DNA of 64,000 bases, from positions 1 through 64,000 of the forward strand of contig JANXYX010000029.1 of NCBI GenBank assembly GCA_025408425.1, given 5' to 3'. The position numbers were made by a program, and so were the translations under genes. Position 1 is the first letter of the stretch, and each line of letters starts with the position of its first letter. The notes below the pieces were generated by a model. It saw nothing but the letters and a program-made list of their open reading frames with translations, was not told the origin of the DNA and did not search any database. The stretch comes from Granulicella sp. GTDB lineage: Bacteria > Acidobacteriota > Terriglobia > Terriglobales > Acidobacteriaceae. Shown in pieces: positions 26,576 through 35,424 of the stretch.

Positions 26576-29245
26576 ATGGCAACGATTCGTCGAGACCGTC
26601 GTAAAAAGAATACCTCCCTAAACAGGCGTCATTTCATCGGGTTGCTCGCGGCAGCTACGGGCAGTCAAATCGTGGGAACCCCAAGAGCACGAGCCGCTGA
26701 CAAGAAGCGTCCCGTCTACATAGTTCCTAACTTTCATCCTGCAAGTTGCGGGTGGCTCACGACGTTTTCGACCGAACGTGTCTACTGCGCCAACAGCTAT
26801 CTCACCCACCTCGACCGGGTTGGCCTGGATCCTAACTATCAATTTGTGATGTCAGAAATTAACAACATCATTGCAGTAATGAACTTTCGTCCAGAGCGCA
26901 TCGCAGAACTGAAACAGCGTGTGGAAGAGAAGCGTGTGGAGTTGGTCAATGGGTTATTTCTTGAACCAACAATCAATCTCTCCGGCGGAGAAGCTCTCGT
27001 ACGCATGGGCATACAAGGACTGCGTTGGTACCAACAGACCTTCAACATCAAGCCACGCTACGCCTGGATGATCGACGTCTGTGGCACACACGAGCAGATG
27101 GCGCAGATAACTTCAGGCCTCGGTCTGGAAGCGATGATCTATACGCGAAAGAATCCGACTAACAAGACCATGTTCTGGTCGGTCTCTCCTAATGGATCGA
27201 AGATGCTCACTCTAAGTCCAGGCCATTACAGTGAAGCTGAAGTAGTCTTTGAAACCAAGACACCGCTCTCGACAGACCAGCTACAAACACTGGAGAAATT
27301 CTTCGAGAACAAGGAGTCCATTACGCCAGACGGAGCGCCCATCCTCGTCCTGGGTGGCGCTGATGATTACTCCCTGGCGCCACTGGTAAAGGAATATCCG
27401 AGCCGGCTTCTTGAGCAGTGGTCAGCGGTAGAGCCCAGTAGAACAATGCAGTTCACGACTCTCAGTAAGTACGTCGACACAGTGGTCCCGGACATCCAGT
27501 CCGGACGCATTGAAATTCCGACAACCCATGCCGGCACCGCATATGACTTCGATGCCTTCTGGATTGAAAACGCACAAGTCAAAACGTCATACCGGCGCAA
27601 CGAGCACGCCCTGCAGGCTGCGGAGATTCTCGCAACCATCGGCAGCCTTAAAACAAAGTACGACTACCCCGTAAAGTCGACATACGATTCATGGATTCTG
27701 ATGTTACTTAACATGGACCGAAACACTCTCTGGGGCTCGGCTGGAGGCATGGTCTTTGTTAGCGATACTTCCTGGGATGTTCGTGATCGCTTCGATTGGG
27801 TTGGGCGCGCAACGGACCGCATGCTGCAAGATGCCGGACACTCCCTCCTTCCAGCGGGGAGTGATATTGGCCTGTTCAATCCCCTCAACTGGACACGCAC
27901 TGACCCCGTTGCTCTCACCCTTCCAAAGGGAAAGAGCCTAAAGGGGATTGCTTGCGAGGCACTGCCGGATGGCTCCGTTCTATGCAGCCCGCAACTGCCA
28001 TCCGTAAGCGTGGGAGGGTGGAAGCTGTCCACCACACCTCCAGCCATTCCACAACCAATTGATGCCTCGGCAAACATAGATACGGAGCATTACGTTGCAC
28101 GCATCGACGTCAAGACAGGATCGCTGGCAAGTCTCAGGCTCAAGGCATCCAATCGTGAGTTACTCGCTGGCCCTGCGAATGTGATCGTGGCGGAGCGTCC
28201 AACCAAAAAAGAAGATAACCCCGGGGACTTTATGGCGCCGAGGGCCGGCAGATCTCCGCTTGCCACATCAAATGATCAACTATCGGTAGTAAAAGTAGTT
28301 CGCGGTCCGGTTGCAACTACCGCGGAGATCACAAACAGCTTCTATGGCGGCGGCACAATGGTACGGCGTGTACGCTTTTACAACAGTCATCCCCGCATCG
28401 ACTTCGAAACAGAAATCAACGATATCCCCGATTACACCGTAGTAGTTGCGGAGTTCCCGTTGGCAGAAGACGTCACCGAAGTTCGCCGCGGAATTCCTTA
28501 TGGCTTCTCTCACAGTGGATGGGCAAAGCAAAACGCAGATCTGCCAGGATGGAACAAAGGGATCGTCCCCGCAGTGCGATGGATGGACTTTCAACTCTCC
28601 GGGGGAGGAGGGGTCGCTCTACTCGATAGAGGCATGGGTGGTCACGAACTGGTGAAGAACACACCCATTATTTATCTCTTGAATGCTGAGGATCAGTACC
28701 ACAAATACGATAACCCGTGGACGACAGGCAAAGGGAAACACGTCGTGTCCTACTCGTTATTTCCTCACGAAGCCGCATGGGATAAAGCCAGAATTCCGCA
28801 GATCGCATGGGAATACAACCAGGCGCCAGTAACTCTCACTGAGACCACCTCGAAAGCATTTGATTCATTCCTGGAGACGTCTGACAACATCATTGTCGAA
28901 GCGATACGCAGAGAAGAAAATCACATTGAATTGAGATTTGTCGAATGTCTCGGACTATCCGGAACCGCTTCGATCAAGCTATCTCTGCCACACGGAAGCG
29001 TGCACATTACTGACTTGCTGGGTCGGAAGAAATCTTCCCTTCCGAGTTCCGGCACCTACACCATATCGGTTCAACCGCAAGAGATTGTGACCCTTCACTT
29101 CGAAACGGCCAATACCTTGCCAGTAGCAGATCCCATCAAGGCCTGGGATCCATTCGTGCCACAGCACAAGCTTGCGGCGCTTCACACATACGACCCAAAT
29201 GTAAAAGGCCACCCACCATTCGGGGGAGGTAGCTCGACGTTCTAA
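26576..29245 (+). CDS. Tat-exported GH38 (alpha-mannosidase)-like protein, degenerate metal site
   Basis: The 889-residue protein starts with a twin-arginine signal (NRRHFIGLLAAATG, 16-29). The N-terminal half resembles the GH38 catalytic domain: PNFHPASCGW (51-60) sits where the family has H-x-H-x-D-x-GW, and WMIDVCGTHEQM (164-175) matches the nucleophile motif, with Asp167 kept. The C-terminal half has GH38-type beta domains (YGGGTMVRRVRFYNSHPRIDFET). GH38 enzymes remove alpha-mannose using Zn bound by the first motif; here its Asp is replaced by Ser and the His is shifted. It may be inactive, use another metal mode, or be a related hydrolase. The start has GAGAG 7 nt upstream. Next gene lies 170 bp downstream. 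Confidence 0.65.
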   Translation: MATIRRDRRKKNTSLNRRHFIGLLAAATGSQIVGTPRARAADKKRPVYIVPNFHPASCGWLTTFSTERVYCANSYLTHLDRVGLDPNYQFVMSEINNIIAVMNFRPERIAELKQRVEEKRVELVNGLFLEPTINLSGGEALVRMGIQGLRWYQQTFNIKPRYAWMIDVCGTHEQMAQITSGLGLEAMIYTRKNPTNKTMFWSVSPNGSKMLTLSPGHYSEAEVVFETKTPLSTDQLQTLEKFFENKESITPDGAPILVLGGADDYSLAPLVKEYPSRLLEQWSAVEPSRTMQFTTLSKYVDTVVPDIQSGRIEIPTTHAGTAYDFDAFWIENAQVKTSYRRNEHALQAAEILATIGSLKTKYDYPVKSTYDSWILMLLNMDRNTLWGSAGGMVFVSDTSWDVRDRFDWVGRATDRMLQDAGHSLLPAGSDIGLFNPLNWTRTDPVALTLPKGKSLKGIACEALPDGSVLCSPQLPSVSVGGWKLSTTPPAIPQPIDASANIDTEHYVARIDVKTGSLASLRLKASNRELLAGPANVIVAERPTKKEDNPGDFMAPRAGRSPLATSNDQLSVVKVVRGPVATTAEITNSFYGGGTMVRRVRFYNSHPRIDFETEINDIPDYTVVVAEFPLAEDVTEVRRGIPYGFSHSGWAKQNADLPGWNKGIVPAVRWMDFQLSGGGGVALLDRGMGGHELVKNTPIIYLLNAEDQYHKYDNPWTTGKGKHVVSYSLFPHEAAWDKARIPQIAWEYNQAPVTLTETTSKAFDSFLETSDNIIVEAIRREENHIELRFVECLGLSGTASIKLSLPHGSVHITDLLGRKKSSLPSSGTYTISVQPQEIVTLHFETANTLPVADPIKAWDPFVPQHKLAALHTYDPNVKGHPPFGGGSSTF

Positions 29246-29261
29246 TCACGATTAGTCTTAT

Positions 29262-29297
29262 GGTTCCCTTAGGCACTCATTCACGCAAAAGGGAACC
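29262..29297 (+). terminator. Hairpin after the GH38-like gene
   Basis: GGTTCCCTT (29262-29270) pairs with AAGGGAACC (29289-29297) around an 18-nt loop. No T-run follows, so it could stabilise the upstream message or allow partial readthrough into the four-gene operon. Confidence 0.45.
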
Positions 29298-29415
29298 GCA
29301 TCTACTATCTGGATCAGGCAGATGCTTGCCCGCCCGCGTCAAGGACGCCTTCCCAACCGTGGCCGTAATCGAGGCCACGTACGAATCCATCGCTATGGCG
29401 GAACAGTGGTGAACT

Positions 29416-30561
29416 ATGAGTGAATTACGAGGCATTACCTGGAATCACAGCCGCGGCTTCGTGCCTATGGTTGCAACAGCGCAGAGATTTGCCGAGCTCA
29501 ATCCAGGCACAAACATCCATTGGGAAAAGCGATCCTTGCAGCAGTTTGCGGATTGGCCCATCCAAAAGCTTGCCGAGGTGTATGACCTCATTGTGATCGA
29601 CCACCCATTCGCCGGCTACGCCGCGGCCCACGACGTCCTTCTCCCACTTGATGCGTTGCTGCCCGCGGCGTTTATCGATGATCAGGCTTCACATTCCGTC
29701 GGCGCGTCTCACGCCAGCTACTCTTATGGTGGGCACCAGTGGGCCCTTGCAATCGATGCCGCCACTCCAGTCTGCGGCTATCGTGAAGATCTGCTCGAGC
29801 AGGCCGGCGCCACGCTACCGCGCACTTGGGAGCAACTGGAAAATCTGGCGGACCGTGGCCTCGTAACGATCCCGGCGATCGGCATCGACAGCCTCATGAA
29901 CTTCTACATGCTCTGCGATGCTCTCGGTGAGGAGCCTTGCTCCGCTGACGGAGCCATAGTGAGTCCTGCCATCGGACTACGCGCACTCGAAATGCTCGCT
30001 TCGTTAGTGCGTCGTTGCGACCCCGGCTGTCTGGATCGCAGTCCAATCGCCGTCTGGAACCTGCTCTCCTCCAGTTCCTCAGTAGCGCTCTGTCCATTCG
30101 CCTACGGCTATTCAAACTATGCCCGCCCGGGCTATGGAGACCATGTCTTACAGTTCGGCCCGCTCATCGGCACCTCAGAGGGCAAGCCATTCCGTTCCAC
30201 TTTGGGCGGCGCGGGACTAGCCATCTCTTCCCGCTGCAAGGATACCGAGACCGCCATTCGTTACTGCGAGTTTGTCGCCAGCCCTAATTGCCAGCGCACT
30301 CTATACTTTGACTCCGGTGGCCAGCCAGGGCACCGCGGAGCTTGGATCGACACTGAGGTCAATCGGCGCTGCGGTAACTTCTTCAAGAACACCCTGCAAA
30401 CATTGGATCAGGCCTGGCTCAGACCCCGCTACAGCGGCTACCTGCATTTTCAGGATGAGGCCAGCATTGTGGTTCATTCTTTTCTGCGCGGCTCAAAGAC
30501 GGCTGAACAAGCCCTCGTCGAGATGAATCGCCTCTACACCTCTTCACGGAGTCACTCATGA
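29416..30561 (+). CDS. Solute-binding-protein-like protein without signal peptide (first copy)
   Basis: The 381-residue protein has the fold signatures of family 1 extracellular solute-binding proteins: an N-terminal lobe (about 5-110; [20 protein letters not shown], then [10 protein letters not shown]), a hinge around [18 protein letters not shown], and a C-terminal lobe with [27 protein letters not shown]. It has no Sec, Tat or lipobox sequence, so it should stay in the cytoplasm, unlike a normal ABC-transporter receptor. No permease or ATPase is encoded nearby. It overlaps the CoA-transferase gene by 4 bp (ATGA). It is a diverged paralogue of 32233. Family likeness is good; function unknown. 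Confidence 0.75.
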   Translation: MSELRGITWNHSRGFVPMVATAQRFAELNPGTNIHWEKRSLQQFADWPIQKLAEVYDLIVIDHPFAGYAAAHDVLLPLDALLPAAFIDDQASHSVGASHASYSYGGHQWALAIDAATPVCGYREDLLEQAGATLPRTWEQLENLADRGLVTIPAIGIDSLMNFYMLCDALGEEPCSADGAIVSPAIGLRALEMLASLVRRCDPGCLDRSPIAVWNLLSSSSSVALCPFAYGYSNYARPGYGDHVLQFGPLIGTSEGKPFRSTLGGAGLAISSRCKDTETAIRYCEFVASPNCQRTLYFDSGGQPGHRGAWIDTEVNRRCGNFFKNTLQTLDQAWLRPRYSGYLHFQDEASIVVHSFLRGSKTAEQALVEMNRLYTSSRSHS

Positions 30562-31721
30562 AACCGCTCGAACAACTGCTGGTCGTGGATTTCAGTCAAT
30601 TCCTCGCCGGCCCATCCGCTTCACTGCGGTTAGCCGATCTTGGTGCACGAGTCATCAAGATCGAGCGCCCCATCGGGGGTGATCTCTGCCGTCAACTTTA
30701 CGTCTCAAACCTTGAAGTGGATGGTGACAGCACCCTCTTCCACACCATCAATCGCAACAAGGAGAGCTTCGCCGCAGACCTCAAAAAAGCTGAAGACAGA
30801 GAGGTGGTGCGCGACCTCGTGCAGCGAGCCGATGTCGTCATCCAGAACTTCCGCCCCGGAGTGATGGAGAACCTCGGCTTTCATTACGAGGCCGTGCGCG
30901 AATACAACCCTCGCGTCGTCTACGGTGAAGTAACAGGCTATGGGAAGTCCGGACCGTGGCGTGACAAACCTGGACAGGACCTGCTGGCACAATGCCTCAC
31001 TGGTCTGCCATGGCTCAATGGCGACGACGATCAGCCACCGGTTCCGTTCGGTCTGGCCATAGCCGACTTGTTCGCCGGAGCCCACCTCGTGCAGGGCATC
31101 CTCGCTTGTCTGGTGCGCCGAGGCATCACCGGAGCCGGCGGTAGAGTTGAGGTCAGCCTCATCGAGTCAGTCCTCGACTTTCAATTCGAAGTCCTCACCA
31201 CGCACCTGAATGATGGCGGACTCTTGCCGAAGCGCAGCGCAATCAACAATGCCCACGCCTACCTCGGTGCTCCCTATGGCGTATACACGACAGCGGACGG
31301 ATTTCTCGCCATCGCCATGGGCTCCGTCAGCCGACTCGGCGAACTTCTCCATTGCCCTGAACTACTCGAATTCACCGACGTGAAGCGCTACTTCACTGAA
31401 CGTGACCAGATCAAGGCGATCCTCGCCCAGCATCTCGCCACTAAGACCACGGCACATTGGTTGTCCATCCTGGAGGCCGCCGACATATGGTGCTCCGACG
31501 TGTTCACCTGGCCACAACTCATGGAGCATGAAGGCTTCAAGGTTCTTGACTTCGTTCAGGAAGTTTCACGCCGCGAAGGAGTCACCGTGCGCACCACGCG
31601 CTGTCCCATTCGCATCGACGGAGAAATCTACAAGAGCCCGCGTGGTGCGCCATCCCTGGGCCAGCACACCAGTTCAATTCTCAACGACCTCCACAATTCA
31701 AAACAGGAGCCAGCCGAGTGA
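30558..31721 (+). CDS. CaiB/BaiF-type (class III) CoA-transferase
   Basis: The 387-residue protein is a full-length family III CoA-transferase. The N-terminus [41 protein letters not shown] and [13 protein letters not shown] are typical, and the catalytic Asp region ([12 protein letters not shown], about 140-151) is present. Such enzymes move CoA between carboxylic acids (for example formyl-, carnitinyl- or succinyl-CoA). It overlaps the gene before (ATGA) and after (GTGA) by 4 bp, so it is tightly coupled to the solute-binding-like and MaoC genes. The acid substrate is unknown. Confidence 0.9.
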   Translation: MKPLEQLLVVDFSQFLAGPSASLRLADLGARVIKIERPIGGDLCRQLYVSNLEVDGDSTLFHTINRNKESFAADLKKAEDREVVRDLVQRADVVIQNFRPGVMENLGFHYEAVREYNPRVVYGEVTGYGKSGPWRDKPGQDLLAQCLTGLPWLNGDDDQPPVPFGLAIADLFAGAHLVQGILACLVRRGITGAGGRVEVSLIESVLDFQFEVLTTHLNDGGLLPKRSAINNAHAYLGAPYGVYTTADGFLAIAMGSVSRLGELLHCPELLEFTDVKRYFTERDQIKAILAQHLATKTTAHWLSILEAADIWCSDVFTWPQLMEHEGFKVLDFVQEVSRREGVTVRTTRCPIRIDGEIYKSPRGAPSLGQHTSSILNDLHNSKQEPAE

Positions 31722-32236
31722 ACCCCAATCCTGACGCATCAAAGCATAAGGATCTGCCGCAGTTCAACACCGAAACCTGGTTGTATGAGGACTTCGAATT
31801 GGACTGGCGCATCAGATCCATGCGACGCACCCTCTCCGAAGGGGAGAGCATGCTCTTCAACTCCCTCGTACTCGACTGCCACCCATATGTCGCCGACGAA
31901 ATATTCGCGCGGGAGGAAGGAGTCTTCGGTCGCCGCCTGGTAGCTGGAGCCATGGTCTTCAGCTACGGTCTCGGTCTCATGGCGCACAACAACGTCAATA
32001 CTTTCAGTTACGGGTACGACAAGCTGCGTTTCATCAAGCCCGTCTTCATAGGCGACACCATTTACACCATCCGCACCAATCTCGAGAAACGTCCGAAATA
32101 CAAGGAAATGGGCCTGGTCCGCGTCTCTTACGAAGTCTTCAAGAATGACGGCGAACTGGTGCTCTATTGCGAGCACTTGCAGACGGTGAAATACCGCCAT
32201 CCCGAAGCATTCGCTGACGTCGTGGAGAAGCCATGA
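31718..32236 (+). CDS. MaoC-like dehydratase/hydratase
   Basis: The 172-residue protein has a single hot-dog fold of the MaoC type. The region [26 protein letters not shown]-like stretch (about 62-90) and [21 protein letters not shown] (about 106-126) match (R)-enoyl-CoA hydratases and mesaconyl-CoA-type hydratases. It would add or remove water on an acyl-CoA, probably the thioester made by the upstream CoA-transferase. Start is GTG overlapping the previous stop (GTGA), and its own stop overlaps the next ATG. Confidence 0.85.
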   Translation: MNPNPDASKHKDLPQFNTETWLYEDFELDWRIRSMRRTLSEGESMLFNSLVLDCHPYVADEIFAREEGVFGRRLVAGAMVFSYGLGLMAHNNVNTFSYGYDKLRFIKPVFIGDTIYTIRTNLEKRPKYKEMGLVRVSYEVFKNDGELVLYCEHLQTVKYRHPEAFADVVEKP

Positions 32237-33435
32237 GAACGGATAAGTTCCGAATCGCCGTGCGCCGATTCCCTCCATTTGAGTCAGCCATCGCCCAGCA
32301 GTGGGAAGCGTTCGAGCGTGTTGCGCAAACAGGCTTGGAACTCGATGCAGTCCCGATGGATCTCCACCCTCTCTTCGATGCGACTATCGCCCGTGGATCC
32401 GCGTCCGAATTCGACGTCGCGTTCGTCAATACAGATTGGGTCACCTCAGCACATCGCGGTGATGCGTTAGTGGATCTCTCCGGCTTCATTCATCGCGATC
32501 CCCCCGAGGGCTATCCCGATGCGTGGGCGCCATCCATGCTCCGTTTACAGAATGTGGATGGGCACGTTCTGGGTCTTCCCTACCACGACGGACCGGAGTG
32601 CCTCATCTACCGCAAAGATTTGTTCGAAGCCGCAGGCGAGCGAGTGCCGGAAACATGGGACGAGTATCGGCGCCTGGCAAAAAAGTTCCATCAGCCGGAA
32701 GTGCAGCGCTACGGCACAATCTACGCAGCGTTCCCGGATGGCCACAACACCGTATACGACTTCTGCCTCCAACTGTGGACACGCGGTGGCGAGTTGACCG
32801 ATGCTCAGGGCAACTTCCGCTTCAACTCACCTCAGGCTATCGATGCCCTCACCTTCCTCCGCGAGATCATCAACGATGCTTCTGCCGTTCACCCCGATTG
32901 CCGCCAGATGGATTCCGTACAATCCGGACTGGCCTTCGCTGCAGGCGAAGCAGCAATGATGGTGAATTGGTTTGGCTTCGCCGCCATGGCCGAGACCATC
33001 GCTGACTCGAAAGTGAAGGGCAAGCTAGGCATCGCGCCGGTTCCGCATGCCCCCGGCTGCAAGGGAACGTCGCTAAATATCTACTGGATCCTGTCTATCC
33101 TGTCCGGATCGACACACCCGGAGATCGCATGGCGCTTTCTCCGCCACTGCGCCAGTGCAGAAATGGACCGCCTGCTAACGTTCGAAGGCGGCATCGGTTG
33201 CCGCAAATCTACTTGGATGGATGAGGAAGTAAACCGCTCAATACCCTTCTATCGCGGAATGGAAGAGTTGCACGCCAATGCCCGCGAGATGCCGCGATCT
33301 GAGGACTGGCCGGAGGTCGCCAGGATCATCGATCGGATGGTGCTGGCCGCGATCGACACCTCTGAACCCGCGCAGTCGATTGTCATCCGTGCACAATCTG
33401 AGGTAAATCAATTGATCAAGTCCAGCGCTCGCTGA
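32233..33435 (+). CDS. Solute-binding-protein-like protein without signal peptide (second copy)
   Basis: The 400-residue protein belongs to the family 1 solute-binding fold ([11 protein letters not shown], then [41 protein letters not shown] cut short here; C-terminal [30 protein letters not shown]). As with 29416, there is no export signal and no transporter partner. It overlaps the MaoC gene by 4 bp and ends the operon. The two binding-like proteins frame two CoA-thioester enzymes, which suggests they act on, present or sense the same small molecule inside the cell. That role is inference. Confidence 0.75.
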   Translation: MRTDKFRIAVRRFPPFESAIAQQWEAFERVAQTGLELDAVPMDLHPLFDATIARGSASEFDVAFVNTDWVTSAHRGDALVDLSGFIHRDPPEGYPDAWAPSMLRLQNVDGHVLGLPYHDGPECLIYRKDLFEAAGERVPETWDEYRRLAKKFHQPEVQRYGTIYAAFPDGHNTVYDFCLQLWTRGGELTDAQGNFRFNSPQAIDALTFLREIINDASAVHPDCRQMDSVQSGLAFAAGEAAMMVNWFGFAAMAETIADSKVKGKLGIAPVPHAPGCKGTSLNIYWILSILSGSTHPEIAWRFLRHCASAEMDRLLTFEGGIGCRKSTWMDEEVNRSIPFYRGMEELHANAREMPRSEDWPEVARIIDRMVLAAIDTSEPAQSIVIRAQSEVNQLIKSSAR

Positions 33436-33507
33436 ACGATCTCGAATAGGCCGTGCCTTTCGTTATTTGCCGGCTGTGCCTTGGCTGTCCAGCATTTTCG
33501 AACTTTA

Positions 33508-33520
33508 GAAGAATGGTCGG
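33508..33520. repeat. 13-bp copy of tRNA-Pro 3' end (candidate att site)
   Basis: GAAGAATGGTCGG is identical to 36736-36748, which spans the encoded CCA end of tRNA-Pro. The two copies are in the same orientation and bracket the RHS block. The surrounding 33436-33740 gap has no gene; a small AGGCCG/CGGCCT hairpin lies at about 33714-33737. Confidence 0.55.
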
Positions 33521-33740
33521 CCCTAGTGGACGATTTTAGAACTTTCGCCTAGGAATGCGGGCGTTGGATAAGTCATCGCGCACCTGCGCCGAGCGTCAAG
33601 CCGCTCACGCGGTCACCCGTTCCGGGAGTGTGTAACCCTCAACCCGATGCCGAAGGCAACTTGGTTTTTGATCGCGGTCGCGACAGCTCCCAGATGGGGC
33701 CACAGACGCAGCAAGGCCGCCCCGAAGAGACGGCCTGCGG

Positions 33741-33929
33741 CTACACGATGAAGTTTAGAACCAGAAAAACTAATACGATTCCTCCCCACATCTTTACCAG
33801 AAAGAGGATGGTATCGCGGTCCATATCTCTTCCAGTTATCTTTCCCCAAACGATCGAGAGAACAAATCCCACGACACCGACGGCGAGAAGCATCACTGAT
33901 ACGAACACCGTTGCTCCAGATTTAGACAT
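33741..33929 (-). CDS. Small two-helix membrane protein, candidate immunity protein 3
   Basis: The 62-residue protein has two hydrophobic helices (about 7-27 and 43-61) with a short charged loop (GKITGRDMDRDT) between them. It starts 12 nt after the stop of the orphan tip at 33942 with a good GAGGAG SD. Position directly after an RHS-tip-like gene, small size and membrane location fit an immunity protein against a membrane-active toxin. No family is recognised; the role is inferred from order only. Confidence 0.6.
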   Translation of the reverse strand: MSKSGATVFVSVMLLAVGVVGFVLSIVWGKITGRDMDRDTILFLVKMWGGIVLVFLVLNFIV

Positions 33930-33941
33930 CAGCGCTCCTCG

Positions 33942-34403
33942 TTAGTGGCTTTTCCAATAGAGCAGAGAACCGGCGTATGCCACTGCATCGATACCGAGCT
34001 TTGCCCATCCAACAGGCGTAGCCATCTCTTCCCCTACGGCGGCCCCTAGTGCGGCATCCGTCGTTAAGCCCACAATTCCCTTAGCAGCAGGAACCGTCCC
34101 GATGGGCAGACCTTGAGCGGTTCCTCCCAAAGCGAAATCGACGTATGCAGGTCCGAAGTGGCCTGTCGCTACGTGGGTTATTGTGTCTGATATTCCAGAG
34201 AGAGTATTCCCGAGAAACGCATTGCTAAGGGTCGCACCAATCGGATGAGTTTCCTCATTAATCCCCAGCACTCCTGCAATGCTGAACTGATTCGCCACCT
34301 TTGAAGCGCACTGAAGGATTTGGTTTGCAGTTTTCCCGTTATTTGGGGCAATACCAAATGCACTAACGGCGAACCCCATCGTATCGATAGCGGCATTCGT
34401 CAT
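33942..34403 (-). CDS. Orphan RHS C-terminal tip 3 (candidate toxin module)
   Basis: The 153-residue protein begins with MGFAVSAFGIAPNNG (about 9-23). The same segment is at the start of the protein at 34712, and APNN also occurs in the RHS protein at 278-282. After the junction it has a Gly/Ala-rich hydrophobic region and ends SLLYWKSH. No signal peptide is seen. It looks like a displaced RHS tip carrying a short stretch of junction homology, followed by its own small membrane protein. Toxin identity is not known. Confidence 0.6.
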   Translation of the reverse strand: MTNAAIDTMGFAVSAFGIAPNNGKTANQILQCASKVANQFSIAGVLGINEETHPIGATLSNAFLGNTLSGISDTITHVATGHFGPAYVDFALGGTAQGLPIGTVPAAKGIVGLTTDAALGAAVGEEMATPVGWAKLGIDAVAYAGSLLYWKSH

Positions 34404-35000
34404 AACGAGCTAACCGTTGGCTTTGTTCCGACGCATCACAGCTGCATGCTCTATCGCCGCCCCAGTGAGGACCCCGACAGCGGTTGCAGGAAGAACGTAG
34501 ATCAGCACGTATGGCCACAGGTTTCTAGGTATTCCCAACAATTCCACACATACAGCGGGAATGCCATACCAAAGCGCCGTCGAACCCAGCCGCTGCATGA
34601 AAGTTCTTTTCGGCTTAGGATCGCCGGTTCCTTCAGGGACTCCATTAGTTGTTGTCATACATGAACCCCGCTTTGCATTCGCAGCTAGCGCTGTACCTGT
34701 ACCGAGCCCGTTCATCGCGCCCACGGACCTTGAATGAAGCCGCCTGCTACTGCACCGACCACTCCCGTAGCGCCTAAACTAACCTCGCCTCCAAACAGTT
34801 CTCCCGTTACGAATCCCTTGAAGGCTCCCATACCGAAGCCGATGGCAAACCCACTCATGACGGATTTGGCCACTCTACCTGCCGGACTCGTCCCACACGT
34901 TGCATGTGCGGCTTGTTGCATCCGTGATTGAATTGTCGGCTTGTTCTGCTGCCCGTTATTTGGGGCGATAGCGGACACGCTTGCGACGAACCCCATCGTA
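34335..35000. repeat. RHS-tip junction repeats (two full copies, third partial copy at 35877)
   Basis: CCCGTTATTTGGGGC occurs at 34335-34349 and 34952-34966, each followed ~20 nt later by CGAACCCCATCGTA (34370-34383; 34987-35000). GTTATTTGGGGC recurs at 35877-35888 inside the RHS gene. All three encode the A-P-N-N junction on the minus strand. They are the stretches through which a tip could be swapped onto the RHS gene by homologous recombination. Confidence 0.7.
34410..34715 (-). CDS. Small membrane protein, candidate immunity protein 2
   Basis: The 101-residue protein has two hydrophobic segments (about 45-62 and 67-88) and a basic C-terminus (MRRNKANG). I use the ATG at 34715, which overlaps the previous stop as ATGA; the frame is open to an ATG at 34724. 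It follows orphan tip 2 and precedes orphan tip 3. No family recognised. The immunity role is inferred from position. Confidence 0.55.
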   Translation of the reverse strand: MNGLGTGTALAANAKRGSCMTTTNGVPEGTGDPKPKRTFMQRLGSTALWYGIPAVCVELLGIPRNLWPYVLIYVLPATAVGVLTGAAIEHAAVMRRNKANG

Positions 35001-35014
35001 CATACAGTGCTCAT
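34712..35014 (-). CDS. Orphan RHS C-terminal tip 2 (candidate toxin module)
   Basis: The 100-residue protein begins MSTVCTMGFVASVSAIAPNNG, the same junction as tip 3, then has a hydrophobic Gly-rich domain (about 50-95) with GxxxG repeats such as FGMGAFKG and VVGAVAGGF, typical of glycine-zipper, membrane-inserting proteins. Its ATG overlaps the stop of the upstream gene (ATGA) and its stop overlaps the start of the next. No signal peptide. Toxin activity is a guess based on organisation. Confidence 0.6.
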   Translation of the reverse strand: MSTVCTMGFVASVSAIAPNNGQQNKPTIQSRMQQAAHATCGTSPAGRVAKSVMSGFAIGFGMGAFKGFVTGELFGGEVSLGATGVVGAVAGGFIQGPWAR

Positions 35015-35424
35015 TTTGAGATGAGACCGTTCAGCGTGGCAGCGCCCTTGCCTCTATCAATAGCACTAGAGAGTGGAGGAGTCGGACGGCCTAACAGCAA
35101 GTACCTGCTCCATAACGGACGAGCAGCGATCTTTAGTGATATCGAGCCTGTGTAGGGATGCTTAGTGGCCTTTTCCACCTCCGCCCACCCGATAAACTTC
35201 CATTTCCCCCATCGTCGATACTCTATTCCCTCTGCGGTGAGCCTCGCGTAAACCACGCGGTACAGAACGATTTCGGCAAGCACAAAGGGGATAACTACTA
35301 ACCACGACACAGGTGGTTCTGAAGCTTGCGGTCTCAAGAGGACGAGCGCAACTAGTAACGTTAGTTGTACGATCCGAAGACACACGATCTTCCCTCGTGA
35401 GCTGAAGACTATTTCATTTGTCAT
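35011..35424 (-). CDS. Membrane protein, candidate immunity protein 1
   Basis: The 137-residue protein (from ATG 35424; an in-frame ATG at 35430 adds two residues) has two membrane helices (about 13-30 and 40-58) followed by a ~60-residue soluble part resembling a small PH-like domain (YARLTAEGIEYRRWGKWKFIGWAEVEK). Its start overlaps the RHS stop (ATGA), so it is coupled to the RHS gene. This is the normal place for the immunity gene of an RHS toxin. No precise family is recognised. Confidence 0.6.
   Translation of the reverse strand: MTNEIVFSSRGKIVCLRIVQLTLLVALVLLRPQASEPPVSWLVVIPFVLAEIVLYRVVYARLTAEGIEYRRWGKWKFIGWAEVEKATKHPYTGSISLKIAARPLWSRYLLLGRPTPPLSSAIDRGKGAATLNGLISK

Noticed and set aside
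33613-33849. 78-codon minus-strand ORF upstream of the small membrane protein at 33741
   Set aside because: It overlaps that gene in another frame, has no SD and low-quality composition.
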